A stretch of 64,000 nt of DNA. Origin: Roseomonas gilardii (lineage in GTDB: Bacteria; Pseudomonadota; Alphaproteobacteria; Acetobacterales; Acetobacteraceae). Below the pieces are notes generated by a model. The model made no database searches. It was given only the letters and a program-made list of their open reading frames with translations, and was not told the origin of the DNA. The DNA lies in contig NZ_CP015583.1 of assembly GCF_001941945.1 (NCBI RefSeq), positions 1,105,001-1,169,000 of the forward strand, given 5' to 3'. Both the position numbers and the translations under genes were made by a program. How positions within the stretch are numbered: position 1 is the stretch's first letter; each line of letters starts with the position of its first letter. Of the stretch, positions 60,683 through 64,000 are shown piece by piece.

Positions 60683-61873
60683 TCAGTGCAGCCCGCCCTT
60701 GCGGAAGGCCTCGACGGTCCGCATCACGCCGCGGATCTCGGCCAGGCCCTTGAGGCGGCCGATGCAGGAATAGCCGGGGTTCACCCGCTTGCCGATATCG
60801 TCCACCAGCAGGTGGCCGTGATCGGGGCGCATCGGGATCACCGCATCGGCGCGGCCCTCCGCGGCGCGGCGGTCCTCCTCCTTCATCAGCGCGGCCACGA
60901 CGCGCACCATGTCGGTGTTCCCGTCGAGGTGGTCGGCCTCGTAGAAAGAGCCGTCCGGCTCGATCGTCACGTTGCGCAGATGCGCGAAGTGCACGCGCGG
61001 CCCGAACTCCTCGGCCATCGCGACCATGTCGTTGTCGCGGTTGCTGCCGAAGGCGCCGGTGCAGAGCGTCAGCCCGTTGGCCTGTTCCGGCACGGCGTCG
61101 AGCAGGGTGCGCGCGTCGCCGGCGGTGGACATCACGCGCGGCATGCCGAAGATCGGGAAGGACGGATCGTCCGGATGGATGCAGAGCCGGGCGCCTTCCT
61201 CGGCCGCGATCGGGGCGATCTCGCGCACGAACTCGATCAGGTGCCGCTGGACGCCCTCGCGCCCGATATCCTTGTAGGTGTCGAGCATCTTCTGGAAGCC
61301 GGCGCGGTCATAGACGAATTCGCGGGCCGGCAGCCAGTCGATCATCAGCTTCTCCAGCTTGTCGATCTCGCCTTCCGACATCGCCTTGAAGCGGGTCTCG
61401 GCGGCCTTGCGCCGGGCTTCCGGGTGGTCGGCCTCGGCGCCCGGGCGCTTCAGCACGAACAGGTCATAGACGGCGATGTCCGTCCAGTCGAAGCGCAGCG
61501 CGTAGCCGCCATTCGGCAGGCGCCATTCCAGGTCGGTGCGCGTCCAGTCGGTGATGGCCATGAAGTTGTAGCAGATGGTCTTCACCCCGGCCCGGGCCAC
61601 GGCGCGGATGGAATCCTTGTACTGGCCGATGCGGGTGCGGAAATCGCCCGTGCGGGTCTTGATGTCCTCGTGCACCGCGATGCTCTCGACCACCTCCCAG
61701 GTGAGGCCGGCCTTCTCGATCATCGCCTTGCGCTTCAGCACCTCCTCCTCGGGCCAGGCGCGGCCCTGGTTGATGTGGTGAAGCGCGCTGACCACGCCGG
61801 TCGCGCCGGCCTGCCGCACATGCTCCAGGGTCACGCCGTCATCGGGGCCGAACCAGCGCCAGGTTTGCAGCAT
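60683..61873 (-). CDS. uxuA: D-mannonate dehydratase
   Basis: Dehydrates D-mannonate to 2-keto-3-deoxygluconate, 396 residues, metal-dependent TIM barrel of the UxuA family. Motifs are [68 protein letters not shown] and [12 protein letters not shown] 61873 chosen with an RBS-like GGAG upstream; a GTG at 61882 is the alternative. Downstream of uxuB on the same strand with a 117-bp gap. Confidence 0.95.
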   Translation of the reverse strand: MLQTWRWFGPDDGVTLEHVRQAGATGVVSALHHINQGRAWPEEEVLKRKAMIEKAGLTWEVVESIAVHEDIKTRTGDFRTRIGQYKDSIRAVARAGVKTICYNFMAITDWTRTDLEWRLPNGGYALRFDWTDIAVYDLFVLKRPGAEADHPEARRKAAETRFKAMSEGEIDKLEKLMIDWLPAREFVYDRAGFQKMLDTYKDIGREGVQRHLIEFVREIAPIAAEEGARLCIHPDDPSFPIFGMPRVMSTAGDARTLLDAVPEQANGLTLCTGAFGSNRDNDMVAMAEEFGPRVHFAHLRNVTIEPDGSFYEADHLDGNTDMVRVVAALMKEEDRRAAEGRADAVIPMRPDHGHLLVDDIGKRVNPGYSCIGRLKGLAEIRGVMRTVEAFRKGGLH

Positions 61874-61990
61874 CTCTCGCACTCCTGCTTGAAAAAGGGG
61901 TCAGGCCCGCCCGGTGCGGCGCACCGCGGTTTCGGGCAGGGCGGCCGTGCAGGCCAGGGTGATGGGCTCCGCGAAGCCGGCGGGGAGCCG

Positions 61991-63457
61991 CTAGGCGGCG
62001 AGCGTCTTCCGCACGCCCTGCGCCAGCAGCCGCCCGAGTGCCTCCCGGACCGCGACGCGGAAGCCTTCGTGCTCCGCCAGCTCGGCCGGGAAGATCTCGT
62101 CGATCGCGAAGAGCGCCTGCGACAGCGCGGCGGCGTCGCGGCCCGCCGCCCTCGCCGTGGCGGACAGGCGCTCGCCCATCGGGTCGTCGATGCCGTGCGT
62201 GCCGCCGCGCTCGTCGGTGCCGAGGAGGAAGGCCATCCAGCCCGCGACCGCCATGGCGATGGCATGAGGCATGGCGCCCGCCCGCAGCCGCGCGAGGGCC
62301 GGGCCGAGCAGGCGCTGGGGCAGCTTCTGCGAGCCGTCCATGGCGATCTGCAGCAGCCGGTGCCGGATCGCCGGATTGCGGAAGCGTTCCGCGAGCTGGG
62401 CGGTGTAGGTGGGCAGATCGACCCCCGGCACGGGTGCCAGGGTCGGGATCACGTCTTCCCGCCAGAGGCGCGGCAGGAACCCCGCCAGCGCGGGCTCGGC
62501 CATGGCGTCGGAGACGGTCTCCAGCCCCGCGAGCGCACCGAGATAGGCGAGGCTGGAATGCGCGCCGTTCAGGCAGCGCAGCTTCATCAGCTCATAGGCA
62601 TGGACATCGCCGACCAGCAGCGCCCCGGCCTCCTCCCAGCGTGGGCGCGGGCCGGCGAAGCGGTCCTCGATCACCCACTGGGTGAAGGGCTCGGCGACCA
62701 CGGGCCAGGCATCCTCGTAGCCCAGCGCGGCGACGGCGGCGCGGTCCTCGTCGCGCGTGGCCGGCACGATGCGGTCCACCATGGTCGAGGGGAAGGTGAC
62801 ATTCTCCCCGATCCAGGCGGTGAGGCCGGGATCGCGGCGCGCGGCGAATTCCGCCACGATGCGCGACACCGTCTCGCCGTTCCGGGGCAGGTTGTCGCAG
62901 CAGAGGATGGTGCAGGCGGGCGCCCCGGCGGCGCGGCGCTGCCGCAACGCCTCCACCAGCAGGCCGGGCGCGCTGCGCGGGAAGGCCTCGCCGGCGAGGT
63001 CGTGGCGGATGTCCGGATGCGCCGCATCCAGCCCGCCATCCCGGGCGCGGCAATAGGCCTTCTCCGTGACGGTGAGGCTGATGATGCGCGTGGCCGGATC
63101 GGTCAGCCGCGCCATGGCCCGTTCCGGCGTCTCCGGCACGGTCAGAACCTCGGCGATGCTGCCGACGATCCGCGCGGCGTCGCCGTCGGGGCCGCGCTCC
63201 AGCACGGTGTAGAGCCCGTCCTGCGGCGCCAGCGCCTCGCGCACCGTGGGGGAGCGCAGGCTCATGCCGGAAATGCCCCAGCCCGTCTCGCCCGCCGCCA
63301 GACGGTCGTCCGTGTACACGGCCTGGTGCGCCCGGTGAAAGGCGCCGAGGCCGAGATGGGCGATGCCGATGCGGATGTTGGCTGGGTCGTAGGCCGGGCG
63401 GCGGATGCCGGCAGGGAGTTGCGGCAGGCTGTGACGCGAAAGCCGGGGCGGGCTCAT
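61991..63457 (-). CDS. uxuB: Fructuronate reductase / mannitol dehydrogenase family
   Basis: NAD-dependent long-chain polyol dehydrogenase of 488 residues that interconverts D-fructuronate and D-mannonate. Signature features: HLGLGAFHRAHQAVY, SLTVTEKAY, DNLPRNGETV, WPVVAEPFTQWVIEDRF and catalytic KLRCLNGAH. Chosen as UxuB because uxuA follows directly. Related to the mtlK gene at 56603, so two paralogues of this family lie within 7 kb. Its ATG overlaps the GntR stop codon by 4 bases. Confidence 0.88.
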   Translation of the reverse strand: MSPPRLSRHSLPQLPAGIRRPAYDPANIRIGIAHLGLGAFHRAHQAVYTDDRLAAGETGWGISGMSLRSPTVREALAPQDGLYTVLERGPDGDAARIVGSIAEVLTVPETPERAMARLTDPATRIISLTVTEKAYCRARDGGLDAAHPDIRHDLAGEAFPRSAPGLLVEALRQRRAAGAPACTILCCDNLPRNGETVSRIVAEFAARRDPGLTAWIGENVTFPSTMVDRIVPATRDEDRAAVAALGYEDAWPVVAEPFTQWVIEDRFAGPRPRWEEAGALLVGDVHAYELMKLRCLNGAHSSLAYLGALAGLETVSDAMAEPALAGFLPRLWREDVIPTLAPVPGVDLPTYTAQLAERFRNPAIRHRLLQIAMDGSQKLPQRLLGPALARLRAGAMPHAIAMAVAGWMAFLLGTDERGGTHGIDDPMGERLSATARAAGRDAAALSQALFAIDEIFPAELAEHEGFRVAVREALGRLLAQGVRKTLAA

Positions 63458-64000
63458 GGCTGCTCCACCGTCTCGAAATAGTCGGGCATGCGCTGCACGA
63501 TGCGGGGCAGGGAGGAGAGGATCTCGGAGAGGTGCAGCCGGATCGCCTCCTCCGCCGCATCCGGGTCGTGCCGTGCGATGGCGGCCACGATGGCGCGGTG
63601 CTGGGTGATCAGCACGCGGGCGGGCGTGGCGTCGGTCGGGATGCTGAGATAGCGGACCCTGTCCATCTGCAGCTTGACTTCGGCCAGGGTGGTCCAGGCA
63701 CTCTGCTGCCCCATCGCCTCGGCGAAGCTCAGATGCAGCGCGTCGTCGAACTGCAGGAAGGCACGGTGGTCCTCGGCGCGGATCGCCGCCTCCTGCTCGT
63801 CGATCAGCCGGTGCATGGCGGTGATGGCGGCCTCGTCGGCCTCCAACGCGGCCTGTCGCACCACGGCACGTTCCACCGCGTCGCGCACGAAGCGGCCGCC
63901 GGCGACACGGGACAGGGAGATGCGGGACACGGTGGTGCCGCGCTGCGGCAGGATGCGCACGAGGCCGCCTTCGGCCAGGCGGATCAGTGCTTCCCGCACC
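63454..64000 (-). CDS. GntR-family regulator (FadR/FCD type), 5' end outside the window
   Basis: Transcriptional regulator; only about 182 codons are present, including the last part of the winged helix (REALIRLAEGGLVRILPQRGTTVSRIS). The C-terminal FCD ligand domain is complete; its metal/ligand residues are seen in FDDALHLSF, ITQHRAIV and AIRLHLSE (Asp, His, His, His pattern). First known gene of the uxuB-uxuA transcript and probably its regulator, responding to a sugar-acid intermediate. The N-terminus and promoter lie beyond base 64000. Confidence 0.9.
   Translation of the reverse strand, partial: VREALIRLAEGGLVRILPQRGTTVSRISLSRVAGGRFVRDAVERAVVRQAALEADEAAITAMHRLIDEQEAAIRAEDHRAFLQFDDALHLSFAEAMGQQSAWTTLAEVKLQMDRVRYLSIPTDATPARVLITQHRAIVAAIARHDPDAAEEAIRLHLSEILSSLPRIVQRMPDYFETVEQP

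Overview
The window reads as chromosomal DNA of a high-GC alphaproteobacterium. The best guess is an Acetobacteraceae/Roseomonas-like organism, based on very GC-rich third positions, the mix of polyol and TRAP transport genes, and an Hsp33/ApaG/MetZ neighbourhood familiar from alphaproteobacteria. This placement is inference, since no rRNA or other taxonomic marker is present. Gene density is high and many neighbours overlap by 1 to 4 bases (ATGA or TTGA junctions). I saw no tRNA, rRNA, CRISPR array, transposase or phage gene.

Layout. 1-6.7 kb: housekeeping genes, with the end of metZ, hslO (Hsp33), small lipoproteins, a RidA protein, apaG-folE on the minus strand, an exported chalcone-isomerase-like protein, a 0.74-kb non-coding stretch with paired hairpins, and a chorismate mutase. 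6.8-13.6 kb: a 3-hydroxyisobutyryl-CoA hydrolase and a spermidine/putrescine-type ABC importer whose ATPase is separated from its binding protein and permeases by an inverted NAD-dependent epimerase gene. 13.6-17.7 kb: a hybrid sensor kinase, an SMR efflux protein and an exported superoxide dismutase. 17.8-25.1 kb: glcDEF (2-hydroxyacid oxidase) followed co-directionally by a complete TRAP transporter, probably one uptake-and-oxidation unit. 25.3-27.3 kb: a short-chain dehydrogenase fused through a membrane segment to a long Arg/Asp/Ala-rich helical repeat tail, the most unusual gene here.

27.4-41.2 kb: mixed single genes (YcgN-like, cupin, YgjP-like metallopeptidase, a FUSC membrane protein, pyrD with a HAD phosphatase, a DMT exporter, a phosphatase, SYLF and DUF2272 lipoproteins, an Old Yellow Enzyme homologue, FKBP, an HI0933-type flavoprotein, an SDR). 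41.3-45.2 kb: a marR-FUSC-DUF1656-HlyD efflux operon of the aromatic-acid/fusaric-acid type, closed by a perfect 17-bp-stem terminator. 45.3-50.5 kb: a nitronate-monooxygenase-like enzyme with a Cys-rich C-terminal extension, pnp, an entericidin and a SixA-like phosphatase.

50.8-64.0 kb: a sugar-alcohol and sugar-acid catabolic region. An ABC importer (smoEFGK type), a xylulokinase-type sugar kinase and a mannitol/arabitol 2-dehydrogenase form one operon. Next come an MFS sugar-acid transporter and a zinc dehydrogenase of the idonate/gulonate type, divergently transcribed across a perfect 20-bp palindrome. Finally there is a gntR-uxuB-uxuA operon. The second half fits conversion of an aldonate such as L-gulonate through D-fructuronate and D-mannonate to 2-keto-3-deoxygluconate. 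The enzymes below KDG are not in the window.
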